From Penium margaritaceum (taxonomy: Eukaryota > Streptophyta > Zygnematophyceae > Desmidiales > Peniaceae), in NCBI GenBank assembly GCA_023375785.1, contig SZWC01000097.1:482179-506267 (forward strand): a DNA stretch of 24,089 nucleotides, in the 5' to 3' direction. Below, piece by piece: positions 1 to 10,570 of the stretch. Made by a program: the position numbers and the translations under genes. The first letter of the stretch is position 1, and each line of letters starts with the position of its first letter. The notes under the pieces are model-generated. The model was not told the DNA's origin. It saw only the letters and a program-made list of their open reading frames with translations, and searched no databases.

Positions 1-810
1 TGGTCAGAAACACACTGGTCAGAAACACATTGGTCAGAAACACATGGGTTAGAAACACAGTGGTCAGAAAGACAGAGGTCAGAAACACACTGGTCACAGG
101 CACACTGGTCAGAAACACACTGGTCAGAAACACACTGGTCGGAAACACATTGGTCAGAAACACAGTGGTCAGAAGCACAGGGGTCGGAAGCACAGTGGTC
201 AGAAACAAACTCGTGTGAAGCACACTGAATAGAAACACAGTGGTCAGAAACACGCTGGACAGAAACACAGTGGTGAGAAATAAAGTGTTCAGAAACACTG
301 TGGTCAGAATTACGCTGGTCAGAAACAATCTGGTCAGAAACACACTGGTCAGAAACACACTGGTCAGAATTACAGTGGTCAGAAACGCACTGGTCAGAAA
401 CACAGTGGTAAGAAATACAGTGGTCAGAAACACAGTGGTCAGAAACACAGTGGTCGGAAAGAAAGTGGTTAGATACACACTGGACAGAAACACACTGGTC
501 AGAAACACACTGGTCAGAAACACAGTGGTCAGAAACACACTGGTGTGAAACACACAAGTCAGAAACACAGTGGTCACAAACACACTTCTCAGAAACACGC
601 TGGTCAGAAAAACACTGGTCAGAAACACACTGGTCAGAAACACATAGGTCAGAAACACACTGGTCGGAAACACAGTGGTCAGAAACACACTGGTCGGAAA
701 CACAGTGGTCAGAAACACAGTGGTCAGAAACACAGCGGTCAGAATCACAGTGGTCAGAAACACACTGGTCTGAAACACACTGGTCAGAAACACAGTGGTG
801 AGAAACACAG
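1..810. repeat. Diverged monomer region, no gene
   Basis: This stretch holds monomers with many scattered substitutions and no clean higher-order period. Positions 16-240 resemble 7930-8400: both contain a TGGGTTAG monomer, a GACAG monomer, a monomer with CACAGGCACAC (91-105 here), and a GAAGCACACTGAATAG segment near 211-235. Positions 361-495 are a single relative of the 120-bp unit amplified at 2401-3640, sharing the AATTACAG, AACGCA, CGGAAAGAAAG and AGATACACAC variants in order. Open frames here are consequences of the 15-bp period. Confidence 0.9.
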
Positions 811-1725
811 TGGTCAGAAACACAGTAGTCAGAAACACAGTGGTCAGAAACACGGTGGTCAGAAACACAGTGGTCAGAAACCCAGCGGTCAGAATCACAG
901 TGGTCAGAAACACGCTGGTCAGAAACACAGTGGTCAGAAGCACAGTGGTCAGAAACACAGTGGTCGGAAACACAGTGGTCAGAAACACAGTAGTCAGAAA
1001 CACAGTGGTCAGAAACACGGTGGTCAGAAACACAGTGGTCAGAAACCCAGCGGTCAGAATCACAGTGGTCAGAAACACGCTGGTCAGAAACACAGTGGTC
1101 AGAAGCACAGTGGTCAGAAACACAGTGGTCGGAAACACAGTGGTCAGAAACACAGTAGTCAGAAACACAGTGGTCAGAAACACGGTGGTCAGAAACACAG
1201 TGGTCAGAAACCCAGCGGTCAGAATCACAGTGGTCAGAAACACGCTGGTCAGAAACACAGTGGTCAGAAGCACAGTGGTCAGAAACACAGTGGTCGGAAA
1301 CACAGTGGTCAGAAACACAGTAGTCAGAAACACAGTGGTCAGAAACACGGTGGTCAGAAACACAGTGGTCAGAAACCCAGCGGTCAGAATCACAGTGGTC
1401 AGAAACACGCTGGTCAGAAACACAGTGGTCAGAAGCACAGTGGTCAGAAACACAGTGGTCGGAAACACAGTGGTCAGAAACACAGTAGTCAGAAACACAG
1501 TGGTCAGAAACACGGTGGTCAGAAACACAGTGGTCAGAAACCCAGCGGTCAGAATCACAGTGGTCAGAAACACGCTGGTCAGAAACACAGTGGTCAGAAG
1601 CACAGTGGTCAGAAACACAGTGGTCGGAAACACAGTGGTCAGAAACACAGTAGTCAGAAACACAGTGGTCAGAAACACGGTGGTCAGAAACACAGTGGTC
1701 AGAAACCCAGCGGTCAGAATCACAG
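811..1725. repeat. 165-bp higher-order repeat (11 monomers), about 5.5 copies
   Basis: A block of eleven monomers repeats with exact 165-bp spacing. The diagnostic monomers, in order, are TAGTCAG, one ending CACGG, one with AAACCCAG, CGGTCAGAATCACAG, one ending CACGC, one with AAGCACAG, and TGGTCGG. The AAACCCAG monomer starts at 871, 1036, 1201, 1366, 1531 and 1696. Copies look identical by eye. The block ends when the monomer at 1726 ends CACAC instead of CACGC. Such uniformity amid diverged neighbours indicates recent amplification or ongoing homogenisation. Confidence 0.96.
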
Positions 1726-2400
1726 TGGTCAGAAACACACTGGTCAGAAACACACTGGTAAGAAAAAAAATTGTCAGAAAGACAGTGGTCAGAAACACAC
1801 TGTTCAGAGGCACACTGGTCAGAAACACAGTGGTCAGAAACACAGTGGTCAGAAACACAGTGGTCAGAAACACACTGGTCGGCAACACAGTGGTCAGAAA
1901 CACAGTGGTCAAAAACACAGCGGTCACAAACACAGTGGTCAGAAACAGACTGGTCTGAAGCACACTGATAAGAAACACAGTGGTCAGAAACACGCTGGTC
2001 AGAAAGACAGTGGTGAGAAATACAGTGTTCAGAAACACTGTGGTCAGAAACACAGTGGTCAGAAACACACTGGTGTGAAACACACAGGTCAGAAACATAG
2101 TGGTCACAAACACACTTGTCAGAAACACGCTGGTCAGAAACACACTGGTCAGAAACACACTGGTCAGAAACACAGTGGTCAGAAACACACTGGTCGGAAA
2201 CACAGTGGTCAGAAACACACTGGTTGGAAACACAGTGGTCAGAAACACAGTGGTCAGAAACACAGCGGTCAGAATCACAGTGGTCAGAAACACACTGGTC
2301 TGAAGCACACTGATTAGAAACACAGTGGTCAGAAACACTCTGGTCAGAAACACAGTGGTCAGAAACACTCAGGTCAGAAACACACTGGTCAGAAACACAC
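1726..2400. repeat. Diverged monomer region, no gene
   Basis: Mixed monomers without a short clean period. It includes a degenerate A-rich monomer near 1756-1785 and two versions of a marker segment, GAAGCACAC followed by TGATAAG (1966) or TGATTAG (2311). The TGATTAG version recurs at 3691 and 4573. The stretch at about 2071-2110 (GGTGTGAAACACAC) resembles the one at 541-560, which suggests an older duplication at roughly the 1.5-kb scale. Confidence 0.85.
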
Positions 2401-3640
2401 TAGTCAGAAACACAGTGGTCAGAAACACAGTGGTCGGAAAGAAAGTGGTCAGATACACACTGGTCAGAAACACACTGGTCAGAATTACAGTCGTCTGAAA
2501 CGCAGTGGTCAGAAACACAGTTGTCAGAAACACAGTGGTCAGAAACACAGTGGTCGGAAAGAAAGTGGTCAGATACACACTGGTCAGAAACACACTGGTC
2601 AGAATTACAGTCGTCTGAAACGCAGTGGTCAGAAACACAGTTGTCAGAAACACAGTGGTCAGAAACACAGTGGTCGGAAAGAAAGTGGTCAGATACACAC
2701 TGGTCAGAAACACACTGGTCAGAATTACAGTCGTCTGAAACGCAGTGGTCAGAAACACAGTTGTCAGAAACACAGTGGTCAGAAACACAGTGGTCGGAAA
2801 GAAAGTGGTCAGATACACACTGGTCAGAAACACACTGGTCAGAATTACAGTCGTCTGAAACGCAGTGGTCAGAAACACAGTTGTCAGAAACACAGTGGTC
2901 AGAAACACAGTGGTCGGAAAGAAAGTGGTCAGATACACACTGGTCAGAAACACACTGGTCAGAATTACAGTCGTCTGAAACGCAGTGGTCAGAAACACAG
3001 TTGTCAGAAACACAGTGGTCAGAAACACAGTGGTCGGAAAGAAAGTGGTCAGATACACACTGGTCAGAAACACACTGGTCAGAATTACAGTCGTCTGAAA
3101 CGCAGTGGTCAGAAACACAGTTGTCAGAAACACAGTGGTCAGAAACACAGTGGTCGGAAAGAAAGTGGTCAGATACACACTGGTCAGAAACACACTGGTC
3201 AGAATTACAGTCGTCTGAAACGCAGTGGTCAGAAACACAGTTGTCAGAAACACAGTGGTCAGAAACACAGTGGTCGGAAAGAAAGTGGTCAGATACACAC
3301 TGGTCAGAAACACACTGGTCAGAATTACAGTCGTCTGAAACGCAGTGGTCAGAAACACAGTTGTCAGAAACACAGTGGTCAGAAACACAGTGGTCGGAAA
3401 GAAAGTGGTCAGATACACACTGGTCAGAAACACACTGGTCAGAATTACAGTCGTCTGAAACGCAGTGGTCAGAAACACAGTTGTCAGAAACACAGTGGTC
3501 AGAAACACAGTGGTCGGAAAGAAAGTGGTCAGATACACACTGGTCAGAAACACACTGGTCAGAATTACAGTCGTCTGAAACGCAGTGGTCAGAAACACAG
3601 TTGTCAGAAACACAGTGGTCAGAAACACAGTGGTCGGAAA
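2401..3640. repeat. 120-bp higher-order repeat (8 monomers), about 10.3 copies
   Basis: Eight monomers repeat exactly every 120 bp. The diagnostic variants are TTGTCAG, CGGAAAGAAAG, AGATACACAC, AGAATTACAG and TCGTCTGAAACGCAG. Copies start at 2401, 2521, 2641 and so on to 3481, with a partial copy at 3601. The first copy has TAGTCAG instead of TTGTCAG. The last diverges after TGGTCGGAAA at 3640. The other copies look identical by eye. Single, longer relatives (one extra monomer) lie at 361-495, 3826-3960 and 4708-4842. The one at 4708 is closest because it shares both TTGTCAG and the TCTGAAACGCAG variant. Confidence 0.97.
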
Positions 3641-4050
3641 CACAATGGTCAGAAACACAGTGGTCAGAAACACACTGGTCTGAAGCACACTGATTAGAAA
3701 CACAGTGGTCAGAAACACTCTGGTCAGAAACACAGTGGTGAGAAACACAGTGGTCAGAAACAAAGTGGTCAGAATTACGCTGGTCAGAAACAATCTGGTC
3801 AGAAACACAATGGTCAGAAACACACTGGTCAGAATTAAAGTGGTCAGAAACGCAGTGGTCAGAAACACAGTGGTAAGAAACACAGTGGTCAGAAACACAG
3901 TGGTCAGAAACACAGTGGTCGGAAAGAAAGTGGTCAGATACACACTGGTCAGAAACACAGTGGTCAGAAACACAGTGGTCAGAAACACAGTGGACAGAAA
4001 CACAGTGGTCAGAAACACACTCGTCAGAAACACAGTGGTCAGAAACACAG

Positions 4051-4063
4051 TGGTCAGAAACAG
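4051..4063. other. 13-bp length-variant monomer
   Basis: TGGTCAGAAACAG lacks one CA dinucleotide of the monomer and is followed directly by TGTTCAG. It moves the 15-bp register by 2 and shifts every reading frame. The frames remain open on the other side because the neighbouring frames of the repeat are also stop-free. Confidence 0.95.
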
Positions 4064-4453
4064 TGTTCAGAAACACACTGGTCAGAAACACAGTGACCAG
4101 AAACACACTGGTCGGAAACACACTAGTCAGAAACACACAGGTCAGAAAGACAATGGTCAGAAGCACAGTGGTCAGAAACACAGTGGTCAGAAACACTCAG
4201 GTCAGAAACACACTGGTCTGAAACACACTGGTCAGAAACACAGTGGTGATAAACACACTGGTCAGAAACACACTGGCCAGAAACACAGTGGTCAGAAACA
4301 CAGTGGTCAGAAACACAGTGGTCAGAAACTCACTGATCAGAAACACAGTGATCAGAAACACAGTGGTCAGAAACACAGTGGTCAGAAACACACTGGGCAG
4401 AAACACAGTGGTCCGAAATACAGTGGTCAGAAACACAGAGGTCAGAAACACGC

Positions 4454-4467
4454 TGGTCAGAGGCAAC
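4454..4467. other. 14-bp length-variant monomer
   Basis: TGGTCAGAGGCAAC is one base shorter than its counterpart near 5113, which ends AGGCACAC. The difference is absent from the paired superunit copy, so this deletion arose in this copy after the duplication, or was restored in the other. Confidence 0.9.
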
Positions 4468-4557
4468 TGGTCAGAAACACAGTGGTCAGAAACACACTGG
4501 TCAGGAACACAGTGGTCAGGAACACACTAGTCAGAAACAAAGTGGTCAGAAACACAC

Positions 4558-5247
4558 TGGTCTGAAGCACACTGATTAGAAACACAGTGGTCAGAAACAC
4601 TCTGGTCAGAAACACAGTGTTGAGAAACACAGTGGTCAGAAACAAAGTGGTCAGAATTACGCTGGTCAGAAACAAACTGGTCAGAAACACACTGGTCAGA
4701 AACACACTGGTCAGAATTACAGTGGTCTGAAACGCAGTGGTCAGAAACACAGTTGTCAGAAACACAGTGGTCAGAAACACAGTGGTCAGAAACACAGTGG
4801 TCGGAAAGAAAGTGGTCAGATACACACTGGTCAGAAACACACTGGTCAGAAACACAGTGGTCAGAAACACAGTGGTCAGAAACACAGTAAACAGAAACAC
4901 AGTGGTTAGAAACACACTGGTCAGAAACACACTGGTCAGAAACACAGTGGTCAGAAATACAGTGGTCAGAAACACACCAGTCTGAAACACACTGATCCGA
5001 AACACAGTGGTCAGAAACACACTGCTCAGAAACGCACTGGTCAGAAACACACTAGGCAGAAACACAGTGGTCAGAAATACAGTGGTCAGAAACACAGAGG
5101 TCAGAAACACGCTGGTCAGAGGCACACTGGTCAGAAACACAGTGGTCAGAAACACACTGGTCAGGAACACAGTGGTCAGGAACACACTAGTCAGAAACAA
5201 AGTGGTCAGAAACACAATAGTCAGAAACACAGCGGTCAGAAACACAG
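4558..5247. repeat. Second, shortened copy of the approximately 0.88-kb superunit
   Basis: It begins with TGGTCTGAAGCACAC and TGATTAG, as at 3676. It carries AATTACGC, AATTACAG, TCTGAAACGCAG, TTGTCAG, CGGAAAGAAAG and AGATACACAC in the same order as the first copy. It ends in a stretch (5053-5215) matching 4394-4555, including the paired CAGGAACAC monomers and the CAAAG monomer. The 10-copy 165-bp block starts directly downstream. No gene is visible. Confidence 0.85.
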
Positions 5248-6897
5248 TGGTCACAGACACAGTGGTCAGAAACACGGTGGTCAGAAACTCAGTGGTCAGA
5301 AACATAGTGGTCAGAAACACAGTGGCCAGAAACACACTGGTCGGAAACACAGTGGTCAGAAACTCACTGGTCTGAAACACACTGGTCAGAAACACAGTAG
5401 TCAGAAACACAGTGGTCACAGACACAGTGGTCAGAAACACGGTGGTCAGAAACTCAGTGGTCAGAAACATAGTGGTCAGAAACACAGTGGCCAGAAACAC
5501 ACTGGTCGGAAACACAGTGGTCAGAAACTCACTGGTCTGAAACACACTGGTCAGAAACACAGTAGTCAGAAACACAGTGGTCACAGACACAGTGGTCAGA
5601 AACACGGTGGTCAGAAACTCAGTGGTCAGAAACATAGTGGTCAGAAACACAGTGGCCAGAAACACACTGGTCGGAAACACAGTGGTCAGAAACTCACTGG
5701 TCTGAAACACACTGGTCAGAAACACAGTAGTCAGAAACACAGTGGTCACAGACACAGTGGTCAGAAACACGGTGGTCAGAAACTCAGTGGTCAGAAACAT
5801 AGTGGTCAGAAACACAGTGGCCAGAAACACACTGGTCGGAAACACAGTGGTCAGAAACTCACTGGTCTGAAACACACTGGTCAGAAACACAGTAGTCAGA
5901 AACACAGTGGTCACAGACACAGTGGTCAGAAACACGGTGGTCAGAAACTCAGTGGTCAGAAACATAGTGGTCAGAAACACAGTGGCCAGAAACACACTGG
6001 TCGGAAACACAGTGGTCAGAAACTCACTGGTCTGAAACACACTGGTCAGAAACACAGTAGTCAGAAACACAGTGGTCACAGACACAGTGGTCAGAAACAC
6101 GGTGGTCAGAAACTCAGTGGTCAGAAACATAGTGGTCAGAAACACAGTGGCCAGAAACACACTGGTCGGAAACACAGTGGTCAGAAACTCACTGGTCTGA
6201 AACACACTGGTCAGAAACACAGTAGTCAGAAACACAGTGGTCACAGACACAGTGGTCAGAAACACGGTGGTCAGAAACTCAGTGGTCAGAAACATAGTGG
6301 TCAGAAACACAGTGGCCAGAAACACACTGGTCGGAAACACAGTGGTCAGAAACTCACTGGTCTGAAACACACTGGTCAGAAACACAGTAGTCAGAAACAC
6401 AGTGGTCACAGACACAGTGGTCAGAAACACGGTGGTCAGAAACTCAGTGGTCAGAAACATAGTGGTCAGAAACACAGTGGCCAGAAACACACTGGTCGGA
6501 AACACAGTGGTCAGAAACTCACTGGTCTGAAACACACTGGTCAGAAACACAGTAGTCAGAAACACAGTGGTCACAGACACAGTGGTCAGAAACACGGTGG
6601 TCAGAAACTCAGTGGTCAGAAACATAGTGGTCAGAAACACAGTGGCCAGAAACACACTGGTCGGAAACACAGTGGTCAGAAACTCACTGGTCTGAAACAC
6701 ACTGGTCAGAAACACAGTAGTCAGAAACACAGTGGTCACAGACACAGTGGTCAGAAACACGGTGGTCAGAAACTCAGTGGTCAGAAACATAGTGGTCAGA
6801 AACACAGTGGCCAGAAACACACTGGTCGGAAACACAGTGGTCAGAAACTCACTGGTCTGAAACACACTGGTCAGAAACACAGTAGTCAGAAACACAG
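5248..6897. repeat. 165-bp higher-order repeat (11 monomers), exactly 10 copies
   Basis: Copies start at 5248, 5413, 5578 and so on every 165 bp, the last at 6733. The monomer order is marked by TGGTCACAGACACAG, a CACGG ending, AAACTCAG, AAACATAG, TGGCCAG, TGGTCGG, AAACTCAC, TGGTCTG and TAGTCAG. No differences between copies were noticed by eye. At 6898 the sequence changes to a CAGACACAAAG monomer. The unit has the same length as that at 811-1725 but a different set of variants, so it is an independent amplification. A partial degenerate relative (CACGG, AAACTCAG, AAACATAG in order) lies at about 7093-7155. Confidence 0.97.
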
Positions 6898-7301
6898 TGG
6901 TCAGACACAAAGTGGTCAGAAACACAATAGTCAGAAACACAGCGGTCAGAAACACAGTGGTCAGAAATTCACTGGTCTGAAACACACTGGTCAGAAACAC
7001 AATGGTCAGAAACACACTGGTCAGAAACACAGTGGTGAGAAACACAGTGGTCAGAATCACAGTGGTTAGAAAGACAGTGGTCAGAAACACAGTGGTCAGA
7101 AACACGGTGGTCAGAAACTCAGTGGTCAGAAACATAGTGGTCAGAAACACAGTGGTGTGAAACACAGTGGTCAGACACAAAGTGCTCAGAAACACACTGG
7201 TCAGAAACACAGTGGTGAGAAACACGGTGGTCAGAAATACATTTGTCAGAAACACACTGGCCAGGAACACAGTGATCAGAAACACAGTGGTCAAAGTTAA
7301 C
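6898..7301. repeat. Diverged monomers downstream of the 10-copy block
   Basis: The monomers here look like decayed pieces of the preceding 165-bp unit and its upstream flank. The CAAAG, CACAATAG and CAGCGG variants at 6898-6950 echo 5200-5247, and 7093-7155 repeats three marker monomers of the unit. The stretch ends with the 14-mer TGGTCAAAGTTAAC at 7288. No gene is visible. Confidence 0.85.
7288..7301. other. 14-bp junction monomer, paired with 8787-8800
   Basis: TGGTCAAAGTTAAC is one base short and unusually divergent at its 3' half. It is followed by TGGTGAGAGGCACAC. The same context, a GGAACAC monomer, a TGATCAG monomer, a divergent 14-mer and then GGTGAGAGGCACAC, recurs at 8760-8815. 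The two therefore mark the same point of a larger unit. Confidence 0.9.
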
Positions 7302-7976
7302 TGGTGAGAGGCACACTGGTCAGAAACACATTGGTGAGGAACACAGTGGTCAGAAACACATTGGTGAGGAACACAGTGGTCCGAGACACAGTGGTTAGAA
7401 ATACAGTGGTCTGAAACTCACTGGTCAGAGGCACACTGGTCAGAAACACAGTCGTCCAAAACGCAGTGGTCAGAAACACAGTGGTCAGAAACACAGTGGT
7501 CGGATAGACACTGGTCAGAAACACACTGGTCAGAAACACACTGGTCAGAAACAAAGGTGTCAGAAACAGACTGGTTAGAAACACAGAGGTCAGAAACACA
7601 CTGGTCAGAGGCACACTGGTCAGAAACACAGTGGTCTGAAACACACTGGTCAGAAACACAGAGGTCAAAAACACACTGGTCGGAAACACAGTGGTGAGAA
7701 ACACAGTGGTCAGAAACACAGTGGTCGGAAACACAGTGGTCACAAACACAGTGGTCAGAAACACACTGGTCAAAAACACAGTGGTCAGAAACACAGTGGT
7801 CAGAAACACAGTGGTCGGAAACACTATGGTCAGAAACACAGTGGTCAAAAACACACTGGTGTGAAACACACATGTCAGAAACACAGTGGTCAGAAACACA
7901 CTGGTCAGAAACACACTGGTCAGAAACACATTGGTCAGAAACACATGGGTTAGAAACACAGTGGTCAGAAAGACAG

Positions 7977-8316
7977 AGGTCAGAAACACACTGGTCACAG
8001 GCACACTGGTCAGAAACACACTGGTCAGAAACACACTGGTCAGAAACACAGTGGTCAGAAACACACTGGTCGGAAACACAGTGGTGAGAAACACAGTGGT
8101 CAGAAACACGCTGGTCAGAAACACACTGCTAAGAAACACAGTGGTCAGAAACACGCTGGTCAGAAACACACTGCTAAGAAACACAGTGGTCAGAAACACA
8201 GAGGTCAGAAACACACTGGTCACAGGCACACTGGTCAGAAACACACTGGTCAGAAACACACTGGTCAGAAACACAGTGGTCAGAAACACACTGGTCGGAA
8301 ACACAGTGGTCAGAAA
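7977..8316. repeat. 225-bp offset duplication with the CACAGGCACAC marker
   Basis: The segment from AGGTCAG at 7977 to about 8091 recurs from 8202 to 8316, offset 225 bp (15 monomers). Both contain TGGTCACAGGCACAC followed by the same order of C-ending and G-ending monomers and a TGGTCGG monomer. A third relative starts at 76 near the left edge of the window. Confidence 0.88.
8097..8186. repeat. 45-bp direct repeat, two copies
   Basis: Three monomers, ending CACGC, ending CACAC, and TGCTAAGAAACACAG, occur twice in succession at 8097 and 8142. TGCTAAG is rare in the window, so the pair reflects a small recent duplication. Confidence 0.9.
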
Positions 8317-8786
8317 CACAGTGGTCAGAAACACAGGGGTCAGAAGCACAGTGGTCAGAAATAAACTGGTCTGAAGCACACTGAATAGAAACACAGTGGT
8401 CAGAAACACGCTGGTCAGAAACACAGTGGTGAGAAATACAGTGTTCAAAAACACTGTGGTCAGAAACACAGTGGTCAGAAATACAGTGGTCGGAAACACA
8501 CTGGTGTGAAACACACAGATCAGAAACACAGTGGTCAGAAACACAGTGGTCAGAAACACAGTAGTCAGAAACACACTGGTTAGAACACCACTGGTCAGAA
8601 ACATAGTGGTCAGAAACAAAATGGTCAGAAACACACTTGTCAGAAACACAGTGGTCAGAAACACAGTGGTCAGAAACAAAGTGGTCAGAAACACACTGGT
8701 CAGAAGCACAGTGGTGAGAGACACAGTGTTCAGAAATACAGTTTTCAGAAACACACTGGTCAGGAACACTGTGATCAGAAACACAT

Positions 8787-8800
8787 TGGTCAGAATTCAC
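8787..8800. other. 14-bp junction monomer, paired with 7288-7301
   Basis: TGGTCAGAATTCAC is one base short and is followed by CGGTGAGAGGCACAC. It sits at the point homologous to the 14-mer at 7288. Both occur at equivalent points of the 1.5-kb superunit. Confidence 0.9.
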
Positions 8801-10135
8801 CGGTGAGAGGCACACTGGTCAAAAACACATTGGTCCGAAACACAGTGGTCAGAAACACAGTGGTTAGAGATACAGTGGTCAGAAACACACTGGTCAGAGG
8901 CACACTGGTCAGCAACACAGTCGTCCAAAACACAGTGGTTAGAAACACAGTGGTCAGAAACACAGTGGTCAGATACATACTGGTCAGAAACACACTGGTC
9001 AGAAACAAAGGTGTCAGAAACACAGTGGTCAGAAACACAGAGGTCAGAAACACACTGGTCAGAGGCACACTGGTCAGAAACACAGTGGTCTGAAACACAG
9101 TGGTCAGAAACACACTGGTCGGAAACACAGTGGTGAGAAACACAGTGATCAGAAACACAGTGGTCAGAAACACAGTGGTCAGAATCACAGTGGTCAGAAA
9201 CACGCTGGTCAGAAACACACAGGTCAGAAACACAGTGGTGAGAAACACACTGGTCAGAAACATAGTGCTCAGAAACACAGTGGTCAGAAACACACTGGTC
9301 AGAAACACAGTAGTCAGAAACAGAGTGGTCAGAAACACAGTGGTCAGAAACACAGTGGTCAGAAACACAAAGGTCAGAAACACACTTGTTAGAAACACAC
9401 TGGTCAGAAACACACTGGTCAGAAACACAGTGGTCAGAAACACATTGGTCAGAAACACAGTGGTCAAAAATACACTGGTAAAAAACACAGTGGTCAGAAA
9501 CACACTGCTCAGAAACACAGAGGTCAGAAACACACTGGTCAGAAACACAGTGGTCAGAAACACAGTGGTCAGAAACACAGTGGTCAGAAACACAGTGGTC
9601 AGAAACACAGTGGTCAGAAACACAGTGGTCAGAAACACACTGGTCAGAAACACAGTGGTCAGAAACACAGTGGTCAGAAACACAGTGGTCAGAAACACAG
9701 TGGTCAGAAACACAGTGGTCAGGAACACAGTGGTCAGAAACACACTGGTCAGAAACACCCTGGTCAGAAAGACACTGGTCAGAAACACATTACTCAGAAA
9801 CACACTGGTCAGAAACACAGTGGTCAGAAACACAATGGTCAGAAACACAGTGGTCAGAAACACTGTGGTCAGAAACACAGTGGTCAGAAACACAGTGGTC
9901 AGAAACACACTGGGCGGAAACACACTGGTCAGAAACACACTGGTTAGAAAGACGGTGGTCAGAAACACAGTGGTCAGAAAGAAGGTGGTCAGAAACACAG
10001 CGGTGAGAAAGACAGTGGTCAGAAACACATCGGTCAGAAACACGGTCGTCAGAAACACAATGGTCAGAATCACAGTAGTCAAAAACACCGTGGTGAGAAA
10101 CAACCTGGTCAGAAACACACCGGTCTGAAACACAG
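8801..10135. repeat. Second superunit start, then diverged monomers
   Basis: Positions 8801-9150 match 7302-7700 in variant order. From about 9150 to 10135 the monomers are closer to consensus than elsewhere but show no short higher-order period. The stretch at 9930-10130 is richer in unusual monomers, such as AAGACGG, GAAGG, CACCG and AACCTGG. No gene is visible. Confidence 0.85.
9536..9715. repeat. Run of twelve consensus monomers
   Basis: Twelve consecutive monomers match the consensus exactly, eleven ending in G and one ending in C (at 9626). This is the cleanest simple stretch I noticed in the window. It could be a recently expanded monomer-level run or a conserved remnant of the ancestral array. 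Confidence 0.9.
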
Positions 10136-10435
10136 TGGTCAGAAACACAGTGGTCATAAACACACTGGTCAGAAACACAGTGGTCAGAAACACATTGCCC
10201 AGAAACACAGAGGTCAGAAACACACTGGTCAGAAAAACAGAGGTCAGAAACACAGTGGTCATAAACACACTGGTCAGAAACACAGTGGTCAGAAACACAC
10301 TGGTCAGAAACACAGTGGTCAGAAACACACTGGTCAGAAAAACAGAGGTCAGAAACACAGTGGTCATAAACACACTGGTCAGAAACACAGTGGTCAGAAA
10401 CACACTGGTCAGAAACACAGTGGTCAGAAACACAC
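10136..10435. repeat. 105-bp higher-order repeat (7 monomers), about 3 copies
   Basis: The TGGTCATAAACACAC monomer recurs at 10151, 10256 and 10361, offset 105 bp. AGGTCAG monomers and the AAAAACAG monomer repeat at matching offsets in copies two and three. The first copy differs by having CACAT and TGCCCAG monomers, so it is older or was altered before amplification. Confidence 0.88.
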
Positions 10436-10570
10436 TGGTCAGAAACACACTGGTGAGAAACACAATAGTCAAAAACACAGTGGTCATAGACACAGTGGTC
10501 AGAAACACACTGGTCAGAAACACAGTGGTCAGAAACACACTGGTCTGAAACACACAAGTCAGAAACACAC

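Larger units (their letters stand above)
3641..4557. repeat. Diverged monomers containing the first copy of an approximately 0.88-kb superunit
   Basis: From 3676 (TGGTCTGAAGCACAC, then TGATTAG) the order of variants matches that from 4558 at an offset of 882 bp. Shared marks include AACACTC, AATTACGC, the AATTA/AACGCAG pair and CGGAAAGAAAG at 3916 and 4798. Further along, the TGGGCAG monomer at 4394 matches TAGGCAG at 5053 (offset 659), so the second copy is shorter in the middle by about 220 bp. The stretch contains a 13-mer at 4051 and a 14-mer at 4454. No gene is visible. Confidence 0.85.
7302..8800. repeat. Approximately 1.5-kb superunit, first copy
   Basis: It is bounded by the two homologous 14-mers at 7288 and 8787. 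The start matches 8801-9150 through ordered marks: GAGAGGCACAC, TCGTCCAAAAC (7452 and 8921), CAAAG followed by GTGTCAG (7557 and 9011), then TGGTCTG, TGGTCGG and TGGTGAG. The offset falls from 1499 to 1469 to 1454, so the second copy has lost monomers. The interior holds smaller duplications at 7977-8316 and 8097-8186, and 7930-8400 is a relative of the first 240 bases of the window. No gene is visible. Confidence 0.85.

Noticed and set aside
545..2317. Plus-strand G-Q-K-H-S/T repeat polypeptide resembling the H-T-G-E-K-P linker of C2H2 zinc fingers
   Set aside because: There are no cysteine pairs and no finger spacing. The resemblance comes from five-residue periodicity only.
279..8365. AATAAA polyadenylation-like hexamers at 279-284 and 8360-8365
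   Set aside because: They are single substitutions in the A-rich part of the monomer (CACAG to TAAAG or TAAAC), with no gene upstream to use them.
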